Source: Clostridiales bacterium
Lineage (GTDB): Bacteria > Bacillota > Clostridia > Lachnospirales > Lachnospiraceae
Length of the DNA: 64,000 bases
Direction: 5' to 3'
Assembly: GCA_018372435.1 (NCBI GenBank)
Contig: JAHAJA010000010.1
Location: 1 to 64,000 of the forward strand
The first letter of the stretch is position 1. Each line of letters starts with the position of its first letter. Under the pieces are notes generated by a model, which saw nothing but the letters and a program-made list of their open reading frames with translations, searched no databases and was not told where the DNA came from. Positions 53,987-62,807 of the stretch are shown one piece after another. A program made the translations under genes and the position numbers.

Positions 53987-54057
53987 ATTAATAGTACAAT
54001 TACTAATATAAATAAAAATTGACTTGGTAACAATAATCACATATTTCCTTATTGATA

Positions 54058-54092
54058 TTAAATGAACACTTTGTCAAGAAATGTTCATTTAA
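54058..54092. promoter_or_regulatory. Long palindrome upstream of the TetR gene
   Basis: Perfect 11-base arms TTAAATGAACA and TGTTCATTTAA (54058-54068 and 54082-54092) around 13 bases that contain CTTTGTC. About 100 bases before the TetR start. Probable autoregulatory operator. The remaining divergent region is AT-rich without a gene. Confidence 0.55.
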
Positions 54093-54193
54093 TGGCGAAA
54101 AAGATAAAATTATTCAAAGAAACTCCACATTGATATGCTTGTCAACATTATTAAGAGTTTCGTTCAATATAAAATTATAAAGAGGTGACGAAA

Positions 54194-54757
54194 ATGGCAG
54201 GAACGAAAGGTAATCGTAGAACACTCTATACAAAAAAGGTAATTAAAGAAAGTATCATAGACCTACTTCAAGAAAAAGAAATTCATCAAATTACAGTCAC
54301 TGACATCTGTAATAAAGCGGATATTAATAGAGGTACTTTCTATACCCATTACAAAGATGCTTATGACCTATTAGAATCCATGGAGGACGAGCTATTTGAT
54401 CAAATACTGAAATATGCTCTTGAAACACCCCTAGAAACACATCTAAATACTTTATTAATTAATGTGTTTGACTTGATTGCCCAGAATAAACAACTATGTA
54501 AGATATTATTTTGCAAGCAAAGAGGGAGTAAGGTCCTAGATCGTATTCTCTATATTGCCCATAAATTAGAAATTGATACACTTGTAGGAAACTTAGATTT
54601 AGATGACATTTATATGGACTACCTAATTAAATATTCTTTAGGCGGAATATTATCCGTTATTCAAGTATGGTTAGAAAATGATTTAAGAGAGTCTCCCTCT
54701 GACCTTGTTAAATTCTTAAATAATGTAATGGCGAATAAAGAAATTTTTCAGAATTAA
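54194..54757 (+). CDS. TetR/AcrR family regulator
   Basis: 187 residues from the ATG at 54194 (GAGGTG six bases upstream; an in-frame GTG at 54185 overlaps it). The helix-turn-helix is ITVTDICNKADINRGTFYTH, followed by YKDAYDLLESMEDEL, typical of the TetR group with a TetR_C_7-like C-terminus. Divergent from the MacB/LolD-type transporter; two palindromes share a core in the region between. The ligand is unknown. Confidence 0.92.
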   Translation: MAGTKGNRRTLYTKKVIKESIIDLLQEKEIHQITVTDICNKADINRGTFYTHYKDAYDLLESMEDELFDQILKYALETPLETHLNTLLINVFDLIAQNKQLCKILFCKQRGSKVLDRILYIAHKLEIDTLVGNLDLDDIYMDYLIKYSLGGILSVIQVWLENDLRESPSDLVKFLNNVMANKEIFQN

Positions 54758-54808
54758 ACATGTTCTAAATACTTTAACCTTACTTAATTCTTGTGATAAG
54801 GTAAATGT

Positions 54809-54848
54809 AAAAAATACCAGTAATGAGAGGGTGTTCTCCTTACTGGTA
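54809..54848 (-). terminator. Terminator of the two-component operon
   Basis: Arms 54815-54827 and 54836-54848 pair over 13 bases with one mismatch, followed on the minus strand by TTTTTT (A run 54809-54814). About 110 bases beyond the kinase stop. Confidence 0.8.
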
Positions 54849-54956
54849 CTGTATGTTAGTTATATTATTACTTTCTACCAAAGCTTATTATCTGGCGTTA
54901 TATAAGTGACTTTATCATTCATTCTAACATCTACTTCGCATGATTAATAACTTTAC

Positions 54957-56357
54957 TTAGATATGTAAAATAATAACTATACATGTTCCCTTATTAACTT
55001 CACTTTCAATCCAAATGGAACCCCCATGTTTTTGTATAATCTCTTCCGTAATCGCTAAGCCAAGTCCCATACCACCCGCCTTTGAATTACGTGCTGTATC
55101 ACCACGATAAAATCGTTCGAATACGTGTTTTCTTGTCTCCTCACTTAACACTTGTCCATAATCTTGGACTTCAATTCTCACAAATGTATCTTCTTTTGTT
55201 AATGCAATTCGCAATTTCTTCCCCTGCATGCCATATTTTAGAGCATTATCGATAACATTTCTTATCGAGCGTTCCATTCGTTCTTTGTCCAATTCACCAA
55301 ATACTGCTTGTTCTGGAATCTCTACCTCTAACGCAATTCCCCTTACTTCAATTACAGGAAGATATTCAATGATCAACTCCCGTAGTAATTCGGATAGATT
55401 GCACCTTTCCTTATGTAATTCCATACTTCCAATATCTAATCTTGAGAATTCAAGGAGCTCACCTAACAACTGATTCATATATCCTGCTTTGCGATGAATA
55501 GTATTCATATACCGTTTTTGTTCCCCTTCTTCAGTACAAAGTCCATCCTTTAACATCTCCGAATAGCCTAAGATGGAGGATAATGGAGTTCTCAAGTCAT
55601 GCGAAAGATTGGACACTAGTTGTTTCCTACTTTCTTCGTATTGTTCTTTCTCCATCAACTGTTCTTCTATCTTCTCTGCCATGGTATCAAAACTGCATGC
55701 CAAATCTCCAATCTCATCTTTTTGCTCATCCTGTATTCGTACTCCTGCATTTCCCAACTCAAATGCTTCAATACCAATATATATATTACGAATTCGCTTT
55801 GCTATCTTCTTCATAAATAGAAAGATGAAGAAGCTTAAAACGCATAATGTGATTACTAATCCAAACAAAGTAATTTTCCCTAAGATACCATTCGCTCGTC
55901 TTCCCCAAAAAGAATAAGTAACCGTTGCAAATACATCCTTATGTACACTTACTAGCAGATATGCCTGTTCCTGTTCTCCTTGCCTATTCTCCACTTCTAA
56001 TGATTTGGCAACTACAACATGCTCTTTAGAATACTCATTATCCCCTTCCAAACTATCTACTAACTCCATATAAGTCGTAACAAATGGCTTTGATGTGGTT
56101 GCATAGTACTCCTCATTACTTTTGAATAACTCAAATTCCATCTTTGGATATCGTTCCTTATAGTATGTTAAAGTTGCTGCAATAGAGTCCAAGGTATTCT
56201 CATTTACAATTTTTTGTGCTACGTTCTTCATATCCTTCTTTGTTATACCGCTATAATAACCTGTATTCAGTAAATAATAAGTACTTAGCATGAATACAAC
56301 TACTGATGTAATAATAGAGAATATATAAATTGCTATTAACTTGAACCTAATGCTCAT
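54957..56357 (-). CDS. Sensor histidine kinase
   Basis: 466 residues from the ATG at 56357 (GAGGGAG upstream); an in-frame upstream ATG would overlap the regulator gene. Two transmembrane helices (about 8-30 and 165-190) flank an extracellular sensor, then HAMP, HisKA with SHDLRTPLSSILGYSEML, and a HATPase with N, G1 and G2 boxes (NALKYG, GMGLGLAI). Pairs with the OmpR-type regulator encoded 13 bases upstream. Stimulus unknown. Confidence 0.93.
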   Translation of the reverse strand: MSIRFKLIAIYIFSIITSVVVFMLSTYYLLNTGYYSGITKKDMKNVAQKIVNENTLDSIAATLTYYKERYPKMEFELFKSNEEYYATTSKPFVTTYMELVDSLEGDNEYSKEHVVVAKSLEVENRQGEQEQAYLLVSVHKDVFATVTYSFWGRRANGILGKITLFGLVITLCVLSFFIFLFMKKIAKRIRNIYIGIEAFELGNAGVRIQDEQKDEIGDLACSFDTMAEKIEEQLMEKEQYEESRKQLVSNLSHDLRTPLSSILGYSEMLKDGLCTEEGEQKRYMNTIHRKAGYMNQLLGELLEFSRLDIGSMELHKERCNLSELLRELIIEYLPVIEVRGIALEVEIPEQAVFGELDKERMERSIRNVIDNALKYGMQGKKLRIALTKEDTFVRIEVQDYGQVLSEETRKHVFERFYRGDTARNSKAGGMGLGLAITEEIIQKHGGSIWIESEVNKGTCIVIILHI

Positions 56358-56370
56358 GATTCTTCTCCCT

Positions 56371-57054
56371 CTAGCCAAATCGATATCCAATACCCCTAAT
56401 TGTCTGTATCAATTCTTGTTTTTCTGAACTATCCTCAATCTTATCTCGCAAATGACTAATATACACCATAACCGTGTTGTCATCCTCAAAATCTGGATCC
56501 CATACCTGATGATATATCTGTGCTTTTGTAAAAACTCGCTTAGGATTCTCCATAAAAAACTGAAGTAATCGGAATTCCTTACCCGAAAGATCAACTGATT
56601 TATCCGCCTTTGTTACCGTATAGGTACTCAAATCCATAGATAACTCTTTGTACACTAATACTTGCATCTTCTCTTGATCAGGTATCGACTTTCTCCGTAA
56701 ATGTGCCTTTACTCTTGCCATAAATTCTCCTGGGCTAAAAGGTTTAGTCACATAATCATCCGCACCTAAACCAAGACCCAGCACTATATCATACTCTTCT
56801 TGCCTAGCACTTAGAAAAATCACTGAAACTGTACGATCAAATGCTCTTAACTTGGTAATAACCTCAAACCCATCCATATCTTTCATCATAATGTCTAGAA
56901 TCACAAGATCAACCTTGTGATTCTCCATCATTACAAGTGCCTGCTTACCTGTTTCGCATTCAATACTCCTTATTCCTTCACGTTCTAGATATTTTCTAAT
57001 TAATTCTCTTATTTCTTCTTCATCATCAACAATCAATACAGTTTGATTTGCCAT
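56371..57054 (-). CDS. OmpR-family response regulator
   Basis: 227 residues. Receiver domain with acidic pair Asp10-Asp11, phospho-acceptor Asp54 (VILDIMM) and Lys in VTKPFSPGE; C-terminal winged helix ending in IRGIGYRF. First gene of the pair with the kinase. Targets may include the neighbouring beta-lactamase-fold gene or the ABC operon, as is common, but nothing here proves it. Confidence 0.95.
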   Translation of the reverse strand: MANQTVLIVDDEEEIRELIRKYLEREGIRSIECETGKQALVMMENHKVDLVILDIMMKDMDGFEVITKLRAFDRTVSVIFLSARQEEYDIVLGLGLGADDYVTKPFSPGEFMARVKAHLRRKSIPDQEKMQVLVYKELSMDLSTYTVTKADKSVDLSGKEFRLLQFFMENPKRVFTKAQIYHQVWDPDFEDDNTVMVYISHLRDKIEDSSEKQELIQTIRGIGYRFG

Positions 57055-57151
57055 ATAACACCTCTATGCATACAGTTTATTCCATTACTAGTATAGTACT
57101 TGTCATCTATGTACGCAACCATACATATCTTTTCCTGAAGAATTTAGGGAA

Positions 57152-59188
57152 TTAATAATGAAACCCTAACATGTTAAAGTACACGAAGAATCCAACATAC
57201 ACGATTGAAGCAATTCCAAAAACTGTGTCAAACACTCTTAATCCTATTGATTTTTCCTTTCGGTACCACTCCATAATAATCAATGGGATTAACACAATAG
57301 CTCCGATAGAACCAATGATTGGCATACATAAATTAATTTTAACATCAATTGGCACGGTATAATGTAATCGAGTTCCCCAACGCGTCATACTGTATACAAA
57401 AAAACCAGTATCCATTAATGAAATAGTAGCCATTATGAACTCTTTCCATTTTTGTAATTTTGTTTTTTTATATAATAGAGATTTGTTCCGTTTCTTTATT
57501 ATTATACCTATAACTGAACGAAGCAAAAGAAAAATGATATATACAATAAATAACGCCATTCCCACAATAAAAATCGGCATCTGCACTTTCCCACTTTCAT
57601 ACCAATGAAGCTTTTCATAATATCCATGTGAACTGCTATCACTATCTGCTACTGTCGTAATTTTACCATTCTCCTCATGAAAAACGAGATATTCATAACT
57701 GTCTTTAACCTCGTATGTTACTCCATCCTTCGTAACTGCTTCTTTGGTATATTGCTTACCAGTATATTCTTCATATCCACTAATCTGTATAGTCGTATCA
57801 TCTATTGGTTTAATTGTAATCTCCGTTATACCACCAAAGACATCTCCTTTACAGAGTGTTGTCTTTGAATAATCACTAAATCGGTAAGTACCTTTCACAT
57901 CTTTTGTTGAGAAATTATTCTTATTCTTTGCCTCATTGCTTTTCAAATCTTTATTGTCATTGTACGTAAAATCATTTGTTAAGTTCGAATCTAGATCGCT
58001 TAGCATATATTTTGTAACAAAAGCTTTTTGGAAATCTTCTGTGATATAGTTATCACTTCCTTGATTTACTACAATGAATGTTGCAATTCCCTCGTCTGGA
58101 TATATATCCATCTGCGAACAAAATCCATCTGGAGAATACCCTGCATGTCCAATCACTCGTTTTCCACTAATATTGTGCTCAACAAATCCCAAGCACATAC
58201 CAGGTAATATGGATGCATATCGGATTTGCGTAGATTCAATTTCATTAATGGTATCGTTTTGTAATATATGTAAATCCAAATTTTCTATATCATTATTCTC
58301 TTCGTTCCCAGTTACGGTAGGTAAATAGCTTAATATAAACTTCTCCATATCCTTTACAGAAGAAATTAACCCACCTTCTGGATAAAGTATGAAATCACCA
58401 TCTAGACTCTCCTCTTGAATGCCACGACCATTACTAATATACCCCTTTGATAGATTGGTATTTTCCAAGCCCATTACTGTATTATTCATTTGTAAGGGTT
58501 CAAGAATATTCTTTCTTATATATGCCTCACAGTTCATATCACTCACTTCTTCAACAATACAACCTGCTAGGACCGTACCATAACTACAGTAGGAGATATA
58601 TTTACCTGGTTGTGTTGTAACTGTAAGGTTCTTTTTGTTCATCTCACTAATAAGATAATGTTCCTTATAATAATTTACCTTCTCATGCGACAAGTCACCG
58701 ATTATATTACTATCTATACCACTAGTATGGGTCAGTAAATCTCTAACAGTTGGATTCATATCATAAGGATTGTTAAGCTTAAGCGTTGGTAGATACATAA
58801 AGATTTCTTCATCAAGATCTACTTTTCCTTCTTCTACTAACTGCATTAATGCTGTCATTGTAAAGACTTTCGTAATAGATGCAATACGAAATGTTGTTGT
58901 ATCAACAGTAAATGCTTGCTCTGTCTTAGCGTCGCTATACCCATATGCCTTTTCATATACAACCTTTCCGTCCTTCATTATTGCAACTGCTGCACCTGGA
59001 ATTTTATATTCTTCCATCTCTTGTTGAATGAAATCATCTGTAAATTCACTGACTGATTCTTCAAGACTCTCCTCTCTATACGTAATCTCCTCACCTTTAA
59101 CGATTGCTACTTTATATGGTAACAATACTGCACCCACCATCACTACCAATAACATTATAGTAGTGAGTATTCTTTTTCTCTTATTCAC
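57152..59188 (-). CDS. Membrane-anchored serine beta-lactamase-fold protein
   Basis: 678 residues. An N-terminal signal/anchor helix (about 7-27) precedes a class C-like domain with S104-I-T-K107, a YCS element in YISYCSYGT and HAGYSPDGF as third box. After about residue 400 comes a beta-rich lipocalin-like part, then four C-terminal helices, so the protein is held in the membrane. Family members are D-amino peptidases, esterases or penicillin-binding-like enzymes. Encoded 97 bases beyond the start of the regulator gene, same direction. Role in resistance not shown. Confidence 0.88.
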   Translation of the reverse strand: MNKRKRILTTIMLLVVMVGAVLLPYKVAIVKGEEITYREESLEESVSEFTDDFIQQEMEEYKIPGAAVAIMKDGKVVYEKAYGYSDAKTEQAFTVDTTTFRIASITKVFTMTALMQLVEEGKVDLDEEIFMYLPTLKLNNPYDMNPTVRDLLTHTSGIDSNIIGDLSHEKVNYYKEHYLISEMNKKNLTVTTQPGKYISYCSYGTVLAGCIVEEVSDMNCEAYIRKNILEPLQMNNTVMGLENTNLSKGYISNGRGIQEESLDGDFILYPEGGLISSVKDMEKFILSYLPTVTGNEENNDIENLDLHILQNDTINEIESTQIRYASILPGMCLGFVEHNISGKRVIGHAGYSPDGFCSQMDIYPDEGIATFIVVNQGSDNYITEDFQKAFVTKYMLSDLDSNLTNDFTYNDNKDLKSNEAKNKNNFSTKDVKGTYRFSDYSKTTLCKGDVFGGITEITIKPIDDTTIQISGYEEYTGKQYTKEAVTKDGVTYEVKDSYEYLVFHEENGKITTVADSDSSSHGYYEKLHWYESGKVQMPIFIVGMALFIVYIIFLLLRSVIGIIIKKRNKSLLYKKTKLQKWKEFIMATISLMDTGFFVYSMTRWGTRLHYTVPIDVKINLCMPIIGSIGAIVLIPLIIMEWYRKEKSIGLRVFDTVFGIASIVYVGFFVYFNMLGFHY

Positions 59189-59458
59189 TTCTGTTACCCC
59201 TTTCTTATCTTTACTTCACTATCATCTTTACTACTTATAATTCACAACGTTCTGCGAAATTACTTTCATAATCTTATACTCTCCCCCTAAAATAGTGCTT
59301 AATGCAATCTTAAAGTTTTCTTAAAGTATACAAAAAGGGCTGTTCCAAACCTATTTAAAAAGACATACTTAAAAAGATTCGAACTCCTTTTTAAATATGC
59401 CTAATTTTATACTATTTCAGTTTTATTACATCTATAATAAGTTCTCTTAAACTTAGTA

Positions 59459-60103
59459 CTACATAATCGTTCCCATATGAAGACTAATATCCTCATCGTT
59501 TTCAATAATTGCTTTAATCGCTAACTCTAATCCTTTGGCGATTGTCTCAAGAGACATCGCAGGGGTTCCAGCTGGCTTATCAATTACTTGCTCTAATGCA
59601 TATGGTACATGAATGAATCCACCACGAATCATATCATATTTTTTACTAATCAAATAAAGAAGATGATACATCACATCATTACATACAAATGTACCAGCAG
59701 TATAAGAAATATGGGCAGGAATGTTATTCTTACGAAGTTCATTGACTACTGCTTTACATGGAAGGTTTGTAAAGTAAGCATTCTCACCGTCCTCATGTAA
59801 TGCCACATCCATCGGTTGATTACCTTCATTATCTTTAATTCTTGCTTCTGCAAGGTTGATTGCAATTTTTTCGATTTGAATGGAGCTTCTTCCACCTGCT
59901 TGTCCAATACATAATACAACATCTGGTTGAAGCTCTTCAATCGCCTTCTCTACTACTGCACCACTTTTTGTATATACAGTTGGAATTTCTAACTTAATAA
60001 TCTCTGCACCGCAGATTACTTCTGGTAGAAGTTTCACTGCTTCATATGCTGGGTTTACTGTTTCTCCACCAAATGGATCAAATCCTGTAATTAAAACTTT
60101 CAT
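59459..60103 (-). CDS. pcp: Pyroglutamyl-peptidase I
   Basis: 214 residues, the usual length. Cysteine peptidase removing N-terminal pyroglutamate. GFDPFGGETVNPA (7-19) is the signature; catalytic residues Glu78 (IQIEKIAIN), Cys141 (GTFVCNDV) and His165 (GFIHVPY). Preceded by two permease genes of the DUF979/DUF969 pair in the same direction, making a pyroglutamate uptake and release unit. Confidence 0.96.
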   Translation of the reverse strand: MKVLITGFDPFGGETVNPAYEAVKLLPEVICGAEIIKLEIPTVYTKSGAVVEKAIEELQPDVVLCIGQAGGRSSIQIEKIAINLAEARIKDNEGNQPMDVALHEDGENAYFTNLPCKAVVNELRKNNIPAHISYTAGTFVCNDVMYHLLYLISKKYDMIRGGFIHVPYALEQVIDKPAGTPAMSLETIAKGLELAIKAIIENDEDISLHMGTIM

Positions 60104-60234
60104 TATTCATCCGCCTTCCTTCTTTGAATTGTAATTTGTTATTCTTTTGTTTATCTTAAATTAATTATCAAATAATATCTAAATTATCTATCTTAATCTG
60201 ACTTTCTTAAACGAACTATCTTAAATTAAGAACC

Positions 60235-61203
60235 TTAACTACATAATAACATATATGCAATCTGGAAAATAATCATAAATATTGCTACAAACATTTGATT
60301 CTTAATAACACCAAAACGATTTTTCATGTCCAACATAGCAACTGGTACCACATTGAAGTTTGCTGCCATTGGTGTTAACAACGTACCACAGAATCCTGTT
60401 GTTAATGCTAACATTCCTACAACTGTTGGATCTGCACCTAATGCTAATACAAACGGGCCACCGATACCAACGGTCATAACCGTAATGGCTGCAAATGCAT
60501 TTCCCATAATCATTGTAAAGAATACCATACCTAAGCAGTATACGATAATTCCAATTGTTAAGTTCCCCTCTGGTATGATGCTTTGTACATACATAGCGAT
60601 TACTTCACCAACTCCGGCTTTCGTAAAAACAGCACCCAGTGCCGCTAATAGCATCGGAAGGATACTTAATGGACCTACCGTAGACAGTAATCGTTCTGTA
60701 TCTGTTAAAAATACTTTAGGGGTATTTTCTTTAGACATAATCATTAAGAATACAATACCAAATAATACACCCACTGCAACACCTACGAGTGCTCCAAGAT
60801 CAGTTAACGTAGCAAACATAATGGCACAAATACCAATTGATAATGCTGGTATAAATACTTTCATACCATTTTTCTTACGTAGTCGTTCTCTTTGCTCTGC
60901 TGTTGGAAGTTCCACCTTACCTGGCTTTACCTTCTTAAGCATTGCTGGAATTACCATGATAAAAATCATTATACCACTAATAACCGATCCGTGTTCGAGA
61001 GCATTGATAAAACGCCCAAACGATATCAGCACACCTAACGTTACCCAAAAGATACAAGTAGGTATACGAGAGGTATTTTCTTTATCTAAAGCATTTTTAA
61101 TTCCTGTATATATTGCAAGAAGTCCTATGATGATATATACAACTTCTAATAATTTTGTTCCTAATGTCACACTGGTATCAGTAAAAAATGAAATCATTGA
61201 CAT
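60235..61203 (-). CDS. DUF979 family permease subunit (5-oxoproline transporter)
   Basis: 322 residues, about nine hydrophobic helices. MGNAFAAITVMTVGIGGPF and GFCGTLLTPMAANFNVVP are family features. DUF969 and DUF979 proteins form a two-component permease assigned to 5-oxoproline from mutant fitness data. Lies 17 bases after the DUF969 gene and 131 bases before pcp, which fits the substrate. Confidence 0.9.
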   Translation of the reverse strand: MSMISFFTDTSVTLGTKLLEVVYIIIGLLAIYTGIKNALDKENTSRIPTCIFWVTLGVLISFGRFINALEHGSVISGIMIFIMVIPAMLKKVKPGKVELPTAEQRERLRKKNGMKVFIPALSIGICAIMFATLTDLGALVGVAVGVLFGIVFLMIMSKENTPKVFLTDTERLLSTVGPLSILPMLLAALGAVFTKAGVGEVIAMYVQSIIPEGNLTIGIIVYCLGMVFFTMIMGNAFAAITVMTVGIGGPFVLALGADPTVVGMLALTTGFCGTLLTPMAANFNVVPVAMLDMKNRFGVIKNQMFVAIFMIIFQIAYMLLCS

Positions 61204-61220
61204 TATTTCTTCCTCCCTCT

Positions 61221-61934
61221 CTATTTGTTTTCTACTTTATCTTCTTGACCTTGCGTCTTTGGAGCAGATTGTTTATAAAACTTTTTGAGTAATAATTTAT
61301 CTTTTTGAATAAAGTACACCATACCAACTACTACTGCAACAATTGCTGTTGGAATTGCTACTTTTGCCAGAGCTGCTAACTCTACTTCATAACCAAGTGA
61401 AGCTAAGGTACTTTGAATTAACAAACCACCAGAACCACCGATAAATAATACTTGGCAGAAAAACCAAGCGATATTTTCCATCGCTGAAGCCATTCCTTTG
61501 ATTTCCTCCACATGCTCTTCGTTTGGCTCTTTACCACTGGCTTCAATTGCCCCCGTTGCCATAGGCATGATAATTGGTCGTACAAAGCCAGCTACGCCAC
61601 CAAAATTCACATTGAAAGCACCAAACACACCTCGCATTAAACCATAAGCTGCAATTACTTTACCACTAGTTGGATTCTTAATTTTTCCTATCAATTTAGC
61701 AGCTGTTTCTTTTAATCCATTCCGTTCTAATGTACCAGTAACAAGCATAATCAAAATAAAGATTGCCATACTTCTATTGTTAACGAAGTTTTCCCCTAAT
61801 GTAGAAAGTAAGTCTGTTGGTGTAAGACCACCAACAATAGCTGTAACAATAGCAGAAAGCATGATAATCAATATTGAATCTAACTTGAATGTAAATCCTA
61901 AGATAATAATTAGGATCCCTAATAACTTAATCAT
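61221..61934 (-). CDS. DUF969 family permease subunit (5-oxoproline transporter)
   Basis: 237 residues from the ATG at 61934, which has AGGAGAG upstream; an in-frame upstream start at 61988 is less likely. About six hydrophobic helices; GLMRGVFGAFNVNFGGVAGF is typical. First gene of the three-gene unit with DUF979 and pcp. Confidence 0.9.
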   Translation of the reverse strand: MIKLLGILIIILGFTFKLDSILIIMLSAIVTAIVGGLTPTDLLSTLGENFVNNRSMAIFILIMLVTGTLERNGLKETAAKLIGKIKNPTSGKVIAAYGLMRGVFGAFNVNFGGVAGFVRPIIMPMATGAIEASGKEPNEEHVEEIKGMASAMENIAWFFCQVLFIGGSGGLLIQSTLASLGYEVELAALAKVAIPTAIVAVVVGMVYFIQKDKLLLKKFYKQSAPKTQGQEDKVENK

Positions 61935-62807
61935 ACTTCTCTCTCCTTGTTTTTCTGTTTTGGACATTTGTATTACCCGTGAAGACATTATACTTTATTT
62001 TTTGACATTTTTCATTGGTTATTCCTGGCATTGCTTTTATCATTAAGAGATGTACACATACACGACATTCCACATGGTTTCTTCATGTGATTTCTCTGTT
62101 GCAGCAACTCTACAGAATCGTTCAGATAACTCCTTGAGGCCCTATTCTATGCAGACGAAGTATCCAGAAATAAGTCCATTTCTACGTGATGATAAGGGGT
62201 TGCTGATGTTCATATATATGGAAAACTGAGAACAAACAAAGCCTAATATTACGTACGATTAAGATAATAGACATCTAAGAAAACTGGCTTCTGAAATAGC
62301 AGTAGCTGCCCGTATCAGTATCAGTTTATACAGACGTTTACAAACATTCAGAGATTACCTCCACAGTTTGAATACTGTATTTGGTAAACATTGATAATTT
62401 AACTATATTAATAATCCCCTAGGAGGTTCTAAGCTTTTTTTTGAGGTTGTAGTGCTGACAGATTATTTAACTATCTATTTTGAAATAGAAATTCAAAGTA
62501 ACTATCTTATTAAATTCGATATTAACTTGGATCTAAATTTTTTATTATAATTCAGAATTTTTTAATACTATATTTTCCTATATTTATTAAGAAATTATTA
62601 CATTTTTTCATAAAAGATTATATATATTGACATATTTTAACATATATAATACTATTTAACTAGAATTGCAATTCTAAAATTATAGTACTTATAAATATTG
62701 ATTCCAATTCGTATATATAAGTATTTTTGGTAACTTTATTTTTCCATATACTTACACAAAATTTTAATTACTGATTACTAAAAACTTATAATTAGGGAGG
62801 GCTATAC
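61935..62807. other. Long intergenic region before the subtilase gene
   Basis: About 870 bases, strongly AT-rich from 62400. Near 62040-62150 a minus-strand stretch of about 30 codons reads protein-like (KELSERF, then HEETMWNVVYVYIS and a stop), possibly the tail of a decayed gene. A promoter candidate for the subtilase is TTGACA (62627-62632) with TACTAT 17 bases on (62650-62655), which would leave a ~145-base untranslated leader. No intact gene seen. Confidence 0.4.

Noticed and set aside
60326..61288. 320-codon plus-strand open frame opposite the DUF979 gene
   Set aside because: Exact antisense of a well-supported membrane protein; its Pro/Thr/Asn-rich composition is the usual mirror of hydrophobic codons.
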